A stretch of DNA of 64,000 bases from Plectrocnemia conspersa. Taxonomy: Eukaryota; Arthropoda; Insecta; Trichoptera; Polycentropodidae. The stretch is taken from positions 3,100,001 to 3,164,000 of the forward strand of contig VTFK01000008.1 of NCBI GenBank assembly GCA_009617715.1, written 5' to 3'. Positions 1 through 11,949 of this stretch are shown piece by piece. Below the pieces are notes generated by a model that saw only the letters and a program-made list of their open reading frames with translations, ran no database searches and had not been told where the DNA came from. Made by a program: the position numbers and the translations under genes. Every line of letters starts with the position of its first letter. Within the stretch, counting starts at the first letter, position 1.

Positions 1-1022
1 CTAGTAGCGGCCAGAAAATAACTAAAATATCCGAGGTACAGTACTAAACCAAAAACCTCAATATTGGCTACATGCATAGCGTCTACTTGATTAAAGCAAG
101 TACAGCATTCTTATTGATCAGCAATGACATAAAAATGCAAATTTCGAATGAAATGTCGCCGTTGCTTATAATTTTCATTATTATGTTTCTTTGGATATAT
201 ATTTAATAATTTTAGTCCCTTTTCTATCACTTTCGGTCTTCGAACGTATTCATATTAATCCCTAATCTGAGATTTACAGACAATACTTGAATCTACACAT
301 ACCACCGGTTGGGAGTCACTGAAGTAGCTCATTGTTATTGATATATGATACCTGAGAAACTGAGATCAAAACATGTAACGATGTATCGACATTTTTTTTA
401 ACTGTCAACAGTATCGTGCGAATATCGCCGCGCAAATCGACCGTAAAGTGTTAAAAATAAAAAAATATTGTAGAGGTCATTTGCTGTTTTAATAATGAGT
501 AAAAGTATTTAATCATCATTTTATTTCAATCTGTATCATTTTTATTTTTAAAATATGTATGTTACGTGATTCTAAACATATATTTAATTTTCATTTTATT
601 GGTAGCGCTCCACAGTTTAACGTTTATTGATTTTACCATCGCGAATATAAAGAAATAATCATTATAAAACTGTATTTTAAATTTGGTGTTAAAAACTTAG
701 GACGGTTTAAAATATAAGTAAAGGTTCTAATTTTTGGCTGCATTTTTAGGAATAATGACATGTATGAAAAAATTTAATGATGCTTTACAAAGATGCGTTA
801 CTTAACACTTTTGCTCGTGATAGAAATTTACAAATTATAAAAAAAATCTCTTGAACACTATTTTACCATACCATCAGTATTCCACTAAGAATCGGCACCA
901 ATAATGCATAAAATAATCTCAATAAGTAAATAATAATATAATATAAATACATATAAAATTATTCAGAAGAAATTCTGAACACATAACTAGAGACCAGAAT
1001 ATTCAGACATTTTATCAGTCGT
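1..1022. other. AT-rich stretch with no gene
   Basis: No frame of useful length, no splice pair and no repeat shared with the rest of the window was found. It consists of AT-rich simple sequence with short A and T runs, and reads as intronic or intergenic DNA. Confidence 0.6.
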
Positions 1023-1061
1023 CCAGCGCGTCGCTCATGTTTTCGTAGTCGCCGGTGACTC
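1023..1061 (+). repeat. 39-bp dispersed repeat, copy shared with 56251-56289
   Basis: This segment matches 56251-56289 at 33 of 39 positions by eye in the same orientation. It shares the core CATGTTTTCG followed by TAGTCGCCGGTGACTC or a close variant. Homology fades outside this block. It is GC-richer than its surroundings and is probably the terminus of a decayed mobile element, although a conserved regulatory module is also possible. Confidence 0.5.
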
Positions 1062-4000
1062 TCTATGATATAAAACAGCGTGGTATATTTTTATTATATG
1101 ATCTTCGAAGTGTATCTGTTTTTTTCTATCGCCTGCTCTTTTCACATGGTTAGTGTCATCAGTCCATGCAAATAGTTTGCTTTTTGCCAGGTTTGCGAAT
1201 ATTGAAATAATTTATAGATATTTTAAGAACTTATTTTTATGAAGGTAATATTGACATGTTGGGAGAAAAGTGGCATTATTTGTTTACACTTTCGGTGTAA
1301 AATCATTGATATATTCCTTTGAGCCTAGTGTTGTTGACAATAACTTGGTCTTTAGTGATTTATTTACTGATTTGGAAAAAGGTTTTTTCATACTTTTAGA
1401 CCCTTCAGTGTATGCTTGACTCTATGTGTTATAATCTTAGTTAAACATATTGCAAACAATTCCTTATATATGTATGTATATACATTGCCCAATATTTTTG
1501 AAAGCTTACTGTTAACAATCGCGTACCATCTACGTGAATGTTGATTATTGTCTCCATTTTCAATTTAAACACGTGTTATATCTCCAGCTATTGTTTGCAC
1601 CCCCTTAAATTATTCATTAGATCCGTTCTCTATGATTGATGACGATGCTCTGCCGACAGATTACCGAAACTCGAAGCCGGTCTTACTCGCAAAACGGATG
1701 ATACCTTATACGGAATATCCGAAGATGAGGTCCGGAGATACCGAAACCGACCAAACAACCAACCACCCCGCTTAGTTTGCTTGACCTCTACACCCACATT
1801 CTGCTGACACGGCGTAAAATATATGACGCTCCCCGCCAAGCCATAATACAAAATGCACAACGTACGTCATCAATAATAATGAAGCCTCTTCTTTTCTTTG
1901 GAAACCCTTTGTTGCTAAGGTGGTTTATCTCTACTTGTTTTTTTAATCTTCTTTGTGTCTCGCGTTATTTTCGCTTAGCATAATTTTAAAATCACAATCG
2001 TTGCGAACACGCGCCGATGGCGCGAATGCTATCTCGTGTGGAATTTTCGTGTCGATTCACAAAAGTAAAAAATATGTGCTGAAGATTCGCGATAGGTTAA
2101 CAGACGATACAATGTGTGCTTTGTCGATCAGTAATTTTATTTTACTTATTATGCATTCTATTTAATTATAATGTATTCAGTGATACATCAGCATTTGACA
2201 TATTGTATGCAGCAATGACGGCTTCAAACGCAGTGCTGCTCAAATATGCCTCACGTAAAAAAAATAAAATATTTTCATATTTATTTTATTTGAATAGTTA
2301 TTAGATTTTTTTTCAGAATTTACACTTCTTGATGTAGTTTATACAGTTTTTAAAGAAGTTGCTCAACACGTATGCGTGTGAAATACAATGCATTTTTCGG
2401 ATTTTTAAAGCTTTTTAATGGGTTTTGAAAGTTTGTGGTTATTGTGCATTTCTGGGTGTCCTGCGTGATTTGTAATTTTTTTATTTCGTTACCATTTTAT
2501 ATAAAATATCTATCTTTCATTGTTTATAGCCAGATATTATCATTTGCGAGAATTTTTCCTAATTACAAATTATCTGCAATTTCATCGGCATACTTAATCT
2601 GATTTCAAATAATATGTCGTTTAAGTTAGTTTCTGCTCCTTATAGAAGTAAAAGAGCAAAAGAGAGTCACGAGATCTATGTATTAATTTCATATTCTTAT
2701 TAAAATCTTACTAACGTTTCCCAAACTTTTATCATTTTAATATGAAACGAAAAGTACATATAACATAAAAAGCATTTAAAATTAAAAAAATGTTCAAGCA
2801 TGTTTAGTTTTTTATTGTTATGTTTCACTGCTTTACGATTTCTAAAAATCACCTTTTGACATTACCTAGGTCAACGATCTTCCTAAATTGATGTTTACTT
2901 CTGCTATCTAAAAAAAATCATTTTGATTATTTACAATTCTCAACTCGCTAAGCGTTTGCATGCATCTGTTTTAACACTTGCAGACTTGCTAATAGATTCG
3001 ATTTTATGTTGTGTCTGACTGTAATATATTATTTTTTGCTTCAAAACAATACACAGACTTAATTATGCGTTCTGTTTGTATATCTGTTTTTTTTTTGACG
3101 AATCTGTTTTGAAAAGTTCGACGTTTCACCTCTGACCGTCTGTGTTTATCTTTTCTTTTGTGCTGAAGGTTTTGCATCGCTTTTTTGCATGACATTGCAA
3201 CGGTCACCTTCGCGATCATATTATGACATCTCTCCATTTTTTTAATCATATTTGTTTCGCCGCACTTAAAAAGCAGATTTAATCATTATGACAATGCAAG
3301 TAATCGGTGGATTTTTTTACGTTACGTAGAACATTGTCGGGGATATTGTTTAACCGGGCATTGCCCATTAAACCGCAGCAGTCAGGATAAACATAACGCG
3401 AGAGAAACCTAACAAGGCTTTAGTGCATATTGCTGTCTTCACCTGTGTCATCATTATTTTTTTTTAATTATTTGGAATCGTCCGATAAAATTTTACGATA
3501 CACATAAAATATTCATGAACATCGAAGCTAACAAAGAAAATTCGCATGTGTGTACTAATTTTTGTACTAGTATGAGAACGATCCTAAGTTTTTGTTTGAA
3601 CCGAGCATATACAAGTGCTTCTCGGTTTATATTCGATTTGCCTCTTTAAACAAATTCCAACAGAGGACAAGCAAACAAACTCTCGGCTTGGATTTATTTT
3701 ATTGGCACAAACAGCAAACTTGTTGACTTTTTTTTAAAAGTCTAACGAATGATGAATTTGATCCATGTTAATTTTTATGAGCCTAACTAATTTGTGATTG
3801 TATTTATATTTCACAACTCAGTTCATGGATCAACATATATTTTTAAAACAGGCATGACGCGTCTTATTATTTAGGAAATTGTACAATGGTGCATCGTTAG
3901 TGTGCGCAGTGTAAAAGGTTAAAAAATATGTCGTTACGTAAGATCTGTCACGCCATAAGAAAGCCAATGAAGAAACTTCATTACAAGAGTTTAGTGAAAG

Positions 4001-5101
4001 TGTTTCTCGAACGACTCGATGTGATTTTGTTTGCCTAGAAAACATCTAACTAGCCGTATAGAGATGAATTGAAAACGGATACTGTGTTATTTTAATAGCG
4101 GTATGAAATTATCATTAATTAACCGTTTGCGGGTTAAAGTAAGTTAATAGTCATTTAACGGTGGCATTTATAAAAGTAGAACTTGACTTTATATTTTATT
4201 TATTCATCCAATCAACCGTTTATTAAATTATACCAATAGTAATTAATAAGTATCGCTGCTGCTGTGTACAATTCATGACTTATGCATAATTTTTATTGTG
4301 CTTTCATAAAAGTATTAGAGGTCATTATAACCACGCTCTTGTATGTATGCATACGTATGTTTTCTCGTGAAAGAATAAAAGAACGTCGTTATTATCGATT
4401 ATAGCACTTATTATACGAACCAAGATAGGTAATAGGTTAAAATTGTGAATGGAATTCAGTGTATGAATGAATGAATGGACTTATACCACTTTCAAAAACA
4501 AGGGCTCATGTTGTTAATACTTTCTCAAAAACTGTACTTAAATAATCGTTTGAACGCGATTAAATATTCATAAGCCGAGAATCCAAATAATTTTGAATTT
4601 TGATCAATAAGAAAAAAGCTAAGATATTCACTTTAATGCAGTCATCGTTCTATACATCTGGGTCTATTTTTATGTTTGCTTCTAACTTCGCATAAGTAGT
4701 AGAACAAAACACATTTATTTAGAATACGCGACGTCCCAGAAATATCCCGTATTGATGATAATTTTTCTTCCGTACAATTATTAATGTGAAACAGCATTAT
4801 CCAATCTTTCATAATTATAAAACACAATGCGAAATTTGATATAATAATAGGATTTTATTAACATAAAATGTTGTTTCGCAATGTAGTGTTCTTGAAAAAA
4901 AGCTATGAAATTGCATAATGCCAGAGTACACTGTACGAAAGTTTTTGCCCTTTCTATAGACAGCTTTTATGTTTTATTATTTTCATACAGATATTGAGCC
5001 ACGTAGGGGAAAATTCTTAAGATTTTACTCACTTATTTCTGCAAAGGTAATGACGATATACAATATATGTACATAATTACTAGTATATATGTAGGTGTTA
5101 T
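1062..5101. other. non-coding stretch with two small GC-richer patches
   Basis: No gene was found in about 4 kb. Bases 1620-1880 are less AT-rich and open in more than one frame, but no encoded protein is recognisable. A 6-bp-arm palindrome CGCGCC-GAT-GGCGCG sits at 2010-2024 and loosely resembles a CTCF core (one mismatch to AGATGGCGC). Bases 3580-3720 form another mild GC rise. The remainder is AT-rich filler with A and T runs. Confidence 0.55.
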
Positions 5102-5224
5102 CGATCGTTCACATTATCACGAACACCGGATTTTATTGTCTTTGACGTGATTTATGCAAAGTGTGATTTTTTTGGTTTTTAGTCGTTAAATTGCACATCG
5201 TGGCTGTCGTAGTGTGAACGATCG
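5102..5224. repeat. 123-bp MITE-like inverted-repeat element
   Basis: The ends are a perfect 12-bp inverted repeat, CGATCGTTCACA at 5102-5113 and TGTGAACGATCG at 5213-5224. The similarity continues imperfectly inward for about another 12 bases. There is no coding capacity. The right end is followed directly by GTAAGT, and a T-rich tract ending TTTTTAG lies at about 5165-5182, so the right half (5183-5224) also has the shape of a small exon on +. I read it first as a miniature transposon; the exon reading is secondary. Confidence 0.5.
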
Positions 5225-5329
5225 GTAAGTCTCATATTTTAGAAAAACTTTCTACTGACTAACAAATATACGCCACATGTTTTTAATCATCTTGCTTCTT
5301 GTGTATGCGTTTATCGCCAGTCTTCTCGC

Positions 5330-5765
5330 ACCCATTCCTCTCGAAACGGCTAAACTAAACAAAGTACGCCGCGCACCGAGCAACCCGTCAGCGGTTATCG
5401 ACGTTTCCCGTCCCCGCCAGATGGCGCAACGATTCTTCGGTTGTCCCAGGTCACGGTTGTGGGGCTGGCGGGCGGTCGCGGGACGCAGGCGTACGGGCGC
5501 CGTACGCATACGCGCGCGATCACACGTGCCGAAGCACGGACGCGGCGGCTGGGACCACGTGTGGGACGAGCCAGGCTCGCCCCGTGTAAAACACAGCCCG
5601 GCGAAGTAGTACAACAGTGTGTCATACTGCGAAGAAGGAGGCGGAGGAGGCGCGTTCGATTTTTTGCGACGCCGGGCATGCGTACTGCTGCAGCGAGATT
5701 CTAGACGCACGCAGGTGTGTGTGCAGGGTGCCTTATAAGCGCCGGGCACGTGCGCCCATGATGCT
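5330..5765. promoter_or_regulatory. GC-rich island, putative insulator/enhancer/promoter
   Basis: This block is strikingly G+C and CpG rich against its flanks. It contains a CTCF-like core (5414-5427), E-box palindromes CACGTG near 5557 and 5747, and purine-rich GGAGGAGGCG runs. TATAAATA follows at about 5771-5778, just past the island. Frames of 87 to 165 codons are open across it on both strands, but their products are low-complexity Arg/Pro-rich and overlap each other, as expected for GC-rich non-coding DNA. A promoter is possible but no splice donor with good context follows. Confidence 0.45.
5414..5427 (+). promoter_or_regulatory. CTCF-like binding motif
   Basis: The sequence CCGCCAGATGGCGC fits the core recognised by the 11-zinc-finger insulator protein CTCF (CCNNNAGRKGGCGC form), in forward orientation. 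Only the motif is visible; occupancy cannot be judged from sequence. Confidence 0.45.
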
Positions 5766-5778
5766 GGTTTATAAATAG

Positions 5779-6599
5779 ATTTTTGATGGGGTGCTTGTAT
5801 CTTGATTTTTCTTCTCAGGATTTTTTTTACGAGAGTGGGAAAGGGAGGGTCATTTTAATGTATGGTCGATTTTTGAACCCAGATATAAGGTGATCCACCA
5901 TTAACCTTCAACTAGATAGGTATTGTTGCCAAGGTCTTAAAGTCTTCTAATTACACTGGCCAACAAAGATTTTGTAACTAGGATTTTGATGACTGGTTTG
6001 GTCAATATTTGGCAACATGGTCTAAAACTGATCACCGACGAACTGGTGGATCTGTTAGATTTGATCAAGTCATATTGTGAATGACTCAAAACAAAGTTTT
6101 TCGGTGAGACTAAAAAAAACAAAATACAAGTAGGTCAATTTTATTAGTAGTTAACCTAAAAAATAAAATGTTTGATTATAATTTATTGATTCAAACGTCG
6201 TAAAAGTATCGTTCTGTTCTTTTATTCAATAGCCAACGCGTGTTGAGTTTCCGATTGCCTAATTTTTGGGTTTTAAGGTCGAAGGGATGTAACTTGGCAG
6301 TAAAAATAGCCACCGGAAAAGCTAGTAGCAGTTTATTTCATAAGTATTATATACATATGTATATAAATTATCACATGTATATAGAAATTCAGATGCCGTT
6401 ATCAGGTTGTTAAATTGCTAGTTGTGGGTTGTGGAGAATTATTGTCGGCTATGATCTTTCGTAATGTGTTCTTACGATTCGCTGATGTGTCTCCTGTAGT
6501 GATTTTTTTCTGAAGTTTCTTCCTTCTTTTGCTTGTCTGCTCTTTTGTGACTAAGTGTCACATATTTTGTAATACTGGTTTGAGATGCAGATGAGGATG
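5779..6599. other. non-coding stretch, no supported gene
   Basis: Bases 5950-6120 are moderately complex and may be old transposon sequence, but no family was recognised. The reverse complement of 6440-6600 encodes a Lys-rich run of about 35 codons that I could not assign. No splice pair or promoter stands out. Confidence 0.5.
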
Positions 6600-6639
6600 T
6601 GGCGGGTCAATTGCATCGCTTCTTTGATGCAGTGAAAAT

Positions 6640-7500
6640 TTGGACAGAAAAATGCATGTCATTTAATGAAAAACTATACATTTTAATAAAATCAAAATAT
6701 TAAAAAGAAACAACTTTTGCTCCCTCCATCCGTGAAAAGTCTGAATCTGTGATTCATAACCAGAAATTATTGAGTAATCTTTCAAAAAATCTAAAAATCT
6801 ATCATGAAAATATTTTTTTAAATATGTCATTACAGTGAAATCATATCGAAATACATTTTTAACAGTAGATATATATTTTTATCGGTAAAAATAAAATTTA
6901 TTTGGCATGTGCTAGTAAAATGATATGATTTCAACTTTTCCATACGTAGTACTAATTTATATGTATACGCTTACATACTTATCATTATTTATTTACATGC
7001 GATGTATAAATATTAGTGATTAAGTAAAGATATACTTCCACTAGTGAAGGTCAAATTTTTTATCAGTGGATATATATTTTAATTAGTGAAAATATAATTT
7101 AACTGATAGGCGCTATCATGCTGCTTTAAAATGTCTATGAATCTCAATTTGACAATTACGAAACGTCCATTTGCTGTTCAAACCCAAACCTAACATGCCC
7201 AATGAAAGTTTTAGAATTTTCATTAGATCAAGTCTAAAATACAAACTAAGCCAACTCAACTCTCAAACATCGCATCTCGTATATTGCTCCATAGTTTGTC
7301 TGCACACTATGTTTTTAAAATATTAGACTATGTTAAAATATGATAGCTATCCTTACCGATAATAATACGAACTTCTGATATAAGAGTGTTGATCAAAGTA
7401 TATTCAAACCGAATTTTGGTCAATAGAAGGACGCAAAAACAATTATCCTTTTTGTTTTTTGCGCTCTCCTATTGGTAAAAATTCGGTTAAGTTGTGCTTC
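6640..7500. repeat. unclassified dispersed repeat family R1, copy 1
   Basis: Roughly 0.85 kb here is collinear with 20740-21330 and, in part, with 57180-57570. Shared blocks include AAATATGTCATTACAGTG near the start, the phrase TTATTTACATGCGATGTA, CGAAACGTCCATTTGCTGTT, and ATTCAAACCGAATTTTGG near the end. No transposase or reverse transcriptase is visible. The family has many short GTGAAAATATA/TATATTTTCAC inverted motifs. It is probably a non-autonomous DNA transposon, but the ends were not resolved. Confidence 0.6.
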
Positions 7501-7639
7501 ATTCGAGCGTAGATTCTAAACAAGGACGTCATTCCTAGGTTCGTGAAATATTCCAATCATTAATGCAATTGTTTAATCCCGAGATATCTCTTTCATTGTT
7601 TTTCTTTTAGTTTGCTCGAAATTGTCACAATGATAAATT

Positions 7640-7810
7640 GAAAACACACATTTTTTTCTGTATATAATCGCCACATCTTTTTGCTTTAAATACATGACAT
7701 GATTTTAAGTTATTCGTATTGATTTTAAAGATAAAAAATCAATATCAGTCATTGAGAAAGACCACAGCTGCACAATATTAACTCGAAAATATGGGTAATT
7801 TCTGAAACTT
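7640..7810. repeat. dispersed repeat shared with 13690-13830
   Basis: The two segments share TTATTCGTRTYGATTT and then CCACAGCTGCACAATAT, separated by a similar distance, with AT-rich sequence matching loosely around them. Orientation is the same. The class is unknown. Confidence 0.45.
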
Positions 7811-9423
7811 CGTACATCACAAAGTATTTTTTCTGTATTATTTTATTTATCGGACATAAAAATAAGTAGGTAAATTCCACAAAACAGAAAAGTACACATT
7901 TTGGTTCTTAATTATGCAGCGGTTATAGCGGCACTAAAAAAATAATAAATAATTCACAACTGTGTTTTTAGTGGTAATATGTTTTTGGTGATTTTAGAAT
8001 ATTTTACTATGAATATTAACGAATACGTAGTTGAGAAAATATTCATTATAAAAAAACGTAAACAGTAGTCTCTAGACATGTAAAAACATATGTTATTATT
8101 TGTCTAAACTTTAGACAAAAATAACTTAAAATAAGGCTATAGACAATATCATATGGTTCGGTACTGGTATTTTTCTTGATATTCCGCCGTTATTATTATT
8201 ATTGAAACTGCAGTCTATTTACAAATAAAAACAGATAAAGCTAAAGTTTTTATGAAATGTAAATTAGTGAGAAAATATGGTATGATGTTGAGTAAAAATA
8301 TGGTCTAATTTTAATCTAAACTTAATAGATGCATAATCAATATTGATGCTATTCAATGGTTTCAATAATCAATGGTGATTATAATAAGACATTTCTATTG
8401 GTGTTCAACTTTAAAGCTGTAAAGCTGAATATGTATTGAGCAAGCCATACAATACGATAAAGTCCCCTTTGTTTGCATAATATTTCATACTAGTATTATT
8501 ACAGTAAATAGGCATTTCTGATGTTGATGAATGCATAATATTTCATTCACATCTCTTGTTTACCATATTTTTGTGTTACATTATAATTAAGAACAACCAT
8601 TAGGTTCATTGAACTTCCTTGTAATATTATATTACGACGTTTGTTATACAATGCCTTGACCATCGCAATATTAAAAGGCTTGCTACAGTCATTGATAAAT
8701 CATATCATATCAAATAACCGATATTACATTTGGCGAAATCTGAATCCGTGACACATTTAGTATATTAATAACGTATAGTGTTATATTACAAGATAAAATA
8801 CAATTATCATGTTATAGCGTTTTATTAACATTTCAAATGCGTTTCAGCGAAAGTGAATTCGCAATACATACTTGTTTATGTATTTTTATCATTGCCGTAA
8901 TGGATTTGAAATCCTTTCATCATAATGAATGAAATATAGATACTATAACATAGCGATGCAAATCCATTACATTGCGGAAAATTGGATCAAATCAAATATG
9001 TTGGCAAACATATGTAAACGGATCTCAAAAGTTCAGCATTTTGAACGATCGCATGTTTGTAACTAACTGATTGGACCTTTGGCGAAAAGTAAAATAGTAT
9101 TTTGTAGATTATGATATATGCGAGTTATCGAACATTAATATATTGCATTTTCAATTCAACGTGCCATAGGTAAGATCCTCAATTTGCGACGCAAGGAATC
9201 AGGACTAACAAATAATGTCTTTTCAAACGAGACCCTTCTCATGATTACGAATTGCCATTTCTCTTCGGAAGCGGAAAAGGAGTATTTGTAGATAAGAGAA
9301 AAACGCCAGATTGGTAGTTTATGGTACTCGTGTGTAAAGCAGGAAACGGCGATTTTGAAAGAAAGTGTGGGGTTCAGATGTGGAAATAAACTCCCGAGTT
9401 TCTTCCTTCTCTCTCTTGCTCTC
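7811..9423. other. AT-rich non-coding stretch
   Basis: There is no gene. Short direct repeats (GCATAATATTTCAT at about 8476 and 8532) and an inverted pair around TAATGGATTTG/CAAATCCATTA (about 8900-8975) are visible. Bases 9165-9400 are somewhat less AT-rich and lead into the promoter candidate that follows. Confidence 0.5.
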
Positions 9424-9526
9424 TATAAATAACAAAAGCATCCTGCGCGAAACATTAACACAGTTCCTACGTACGACTCAGTAGTAGTCATTCCCCTCCC
9501 AATCGACCGATTGCCAGACGGTGAGT
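9424..9526 (+). promoter_or_regulatory. TATA-box promoter and short non-coding first exon (candidate)
   Basis: TATAAATA at 9424-9431 is preceded by a CT-rich tract (9396-9420). An initiator-like ACAGTT lies at about 9460-9465 and TCAGTA at 9478. A strong 5' splice site, GACG|GTGAGT, follows at 9520/9521. The order TATA, initiator, short leader, donor is what a non-coding 5' exon of a long-intron gene looks like. The leader has no ATG, consistent with a 5' UTR exon. The TATA-to-initiator spacing (36 or more bases) is a little long, so the start site is uncertain. Chance juxtaposition cannot be excluded. Confidence 0.35.
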
Positions 9527-9642
9527 CTAAATTTAGAGAGAAGGGTAGCAGAGGATCGTGGATGCAAATAATGTACGTGCGTCTAGAATGCGTTTAAAAA
9601 CGGCTGCTTTCTGAGCGAAGCAATTTTATTTTTCTTGAAAGA

Positions 9643-9745
9643 TTCTGGATTTTACAAATATTTAATTAATGACATCAATGTCTGGTTTCTTCGTTTCTAT
9701 AATTTCTCTTTAATTACCCGTTGAAATTTCGAGCTTAGCTCAAAA
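9643..9745. repeat. dispersed repeat shared with 34408-34500
   Basis: Both begin GATTCTGGATTTT and share GACATCAATRTCTGGTTT and CTTTAATT, ending at a GAGCTTAG motif. Identity is high for about 90 bases in the same orientation. It is likely part of a decayed transposon; the second copy lies beside open frames on the minus strand that may be remnants of its coding region. Confidence 0.5.
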
Positions 9746-10482
9746 TTAATATTTTACAATTTTTTAAGTTTTGAGGCCAATTCGGTTGTTAATTATTATC
9801 TTGAGACAAATTGTTTACAAAAAATTGAATTATTGAAAAAGAACAATAGCGATAAATAGTTTTGCATTCTGCCGATTTCCATGCGTAATTTATTATTTTT
9901 GGAGCGGGCTCATTGATCACCAAACCAAAGTTAAAACCGCCGGCCGGTTAGAGTGATAAAAATTGCAAAAAAATGGTTTCTTATTTTATTACTTAAGTAA
10001 GAATAAGGTGAATTCGAATGTTAAAAAATTGTTAATATTTTTTTGTCATTCCTAAACCCTTATTTAAACCTTTCAAGAAGTATGCGTATTAGTCATGAAC
10101 CCGCCTCTATTTATGCAGCGTTATAAAAAGGGCGGAGGTTGTAAACCTTTTAAAGTGTTAGTATAAATTTAATTTTGTTTAATGAAAAATGCTATATGAA
10201 TTTTATCGAAAAAGCAGACAATTTTCTTGAGAAGAAACACTGCTTGAATCCATTATCGAAAGTATATTATTTTTTTAAATTAATTGATTTTGACAATTTT
10301 GGAAGCAAAACAAATGAATAAATTCAAAATCTTGTGACAGTATAATCATATGTGTTATTCGAATTTGCTTTAGTTTTAAAAAAAATTATCGACTGTATTT
10401 TTTTTCTCATACATGCGTTACAACGGGGTAAAATCAACATCTAATAAGTTAGTAGTAAGACACCAGACCAAAATTAAAGTCT
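9746..10482. other. AT-rich non-coding stretch
   Basis: No gene, splice pair or shared repeat was found. A short palindromic GCCGGCCGGTTA sits near 9940 and a GC-richer patch near 10100-10140 (GGGCGGAGG). Nothing functional can be argued. Confidence 0.5.
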
Positions 10483-10745
10483 ATATCAGTGACATATATT
10501 TTATTAATCATAAGCTATTTTTATAGATTACAATCAATAGATATCACGATTTATTTTAATTATATTATCTGTGAGATTAGGAAAATCTAGAAAAACCAAA
10601 TCTGTAACCATCGATTGGAATCATAATTATATAATAATCACTAATTCCGATCTTCAAGACACGATATAAATTTTAAAACTTAGGTTCATATAGGATTTAA
10701 ACCCAGTTCTTTTCAGGTATTACTCACTGACTTATACCACTGGTC
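10483..10745 (-). repeat. tRNA-derived SINE-like element (minus strand)
   Basis: Read on the minus strand, a Pol III box-B-like GGGTTTAAATCC is followed by a body that matches 61690-61890 and 16200-16430. The shared body is GGAATTAGTGATTATTATAT, then TTCCAATCGAT, then ACAGATT and CTAGATTTTCC. Box A is not clear. The repeated head-plus-body arrangement in several places supports a SINE family. Confidence 0.55.
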
Positions 10746-11323
10746 TATTGTAGATCAATGAAATCCTAAAATCGTCCTCGTTTCGCAAAACGAAGATTCT
10801 CTCACCCATACACGCTTTGAATTTTTTTACTATATAATTTAACTACCCTAACTTTGACATTAGAGAAAAAAATTCAGCATTGCAAATTACTCATTAGACA
10901 AATGTTTCATTAGACAAGGGTCGTGTTATATGTGATTTAACTAACTATTTACAGACTGCAAGATAGATATTCTAGAAATCTGATTACATTTATAAATTAT
11001 CAGGTATATAATTTTATTTTTAAGGGAATTGTAAAGGTTCTGGATGTTTATGATAAAAATATTATACACTATGTACATCAGACCTGACAGCGAAAGTTTA
11101 AAAGAAATGTACGCACTATAAATTTCTGCTGATAATAGCACCTTTTTTCTTCTGATTCAAAATATATGTTTAATTCTGTCCCTCCCCCATCACCTCCCCT
11201 AAAGAAGTTATCTAGGCGATAGTGCGCCACTGCTTTATCGATTAGGTTGGACATAATTTGCATTGCAAAGCATATTAATTTTTTCATTGCAAAGAATAAT
11301 ACTTTTATAGCGAAACCCATTAA

Positions 11324-11829
11324 GACAACTACCTTGATAAAACGGACTTCGGATATAACGGACAAATGTAAAAATTGTTAAAAATATCTTGTAAATGTTA
11401 TACATGCTTAAATCCAAATGTCACCGCTTGTAAATATTGTTCTGCCCAACTTGTCCGTGAAATCAAGTCTTATACAGGCGGCCCTCGACTTTCGCACATA
11501 ATTGGTAAAGTTATCAAGAGTTAACTGTTTTCCACTATTCTTTTTCTTTTCTTCATATAGTATTTTACAACATGCTATGTCTTTATTAATCGCCCTACGC
11601 ACTTGAGATATGCGTTCTCCATTGAGATCACAATATTTTTTTATCATTGTTTAAAATCACATAATATTTTCAATCTATTTATAGAAACTTCACTGACATT
11701 ATATTATGCCGTTTATTTTCTTACTATAAAAAAAACATTCGGAAAACCTACTTTTATATATGTAACAGACTTTCGACCTTAACAGACACCCCCTCACCCA
11801 CACTAGTCCGTTATATCGATGTTTTACTG
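11324..11829 (-). mobile_element. pogo/Tigger-like DNA transposon, internally deleted
   Basis: The right end, read inward on the minus strand, is CAGTAAAACATCGATATAAC followed by GGAC. The left end, read on plus, has a diverged match ending CTTGATAAAACGGAC. TA follows the right end, as expected for TA target duplications in the Tc1/mariner/pogo group. CAGT termini with CTCGATATAACGG-type repeats are typical of pogo/Tigger elements. At about 506 bp the element retains only the C-terminal part of a transposase (see 11408-11647), so it is dead. Confidence 0.55.
11408..11647 (-). pseudogene. pogo/Tigger-like transposase C-terminal fragment
   Basis: The minus-strand frame encodes a helical Arg/Lys-rich segment reading RRAINKDIACCKILYEEKKK and then KQLTLDNF. 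This pattern (…A…CYK…YEEKKKK…KQTTLDxF) is the characteristic tail of jerky/Tigger-type transposases after the DDE domain. The catalytic domain and DNA-binding domain are missing because of the internal deletion. Its position between the inverted repeats at 11324 and 11829 supports the call. Confidence 0.5.
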
Positions 11830-11949
11830 TACTAATTTGCATCCAAACCAACTAATTTTGAATGCCTCTAACATTATTGTATCCATGTATAGATACCATT
11901 AGATAATATAGTTTATTGTAATGCATCGTAATCATATACATACATATAT

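Noticed and set aside
962..979. TTCAGAA-GAAA-TTCTGAA as a heat-shock element
   Set aside because: The spacing of GAA/TTC units does not follow the 5-bp periodicity of real heat-shock elements.
1630..1860. 76-codon minus frame in a GC-richer patch
   Set aside because: No domain, no splice sites and an overlapping + strand frame.
5022..5045. Minus-strand CCTTTGCAG followed six bases later by GTGAGT
   Set aside because: Six bases is too short for an exon and the pyrimidine tract is poor; not an exact ratchet site.
5252..5749. 165-codon minus frame, the longest in the window
   Set aside because: It lies in a CpG-rich island with several overlapping open frames on both strands. The product is low-complexity (Arg/Pro/Thr) without a domain, so the openness reflects GC content.
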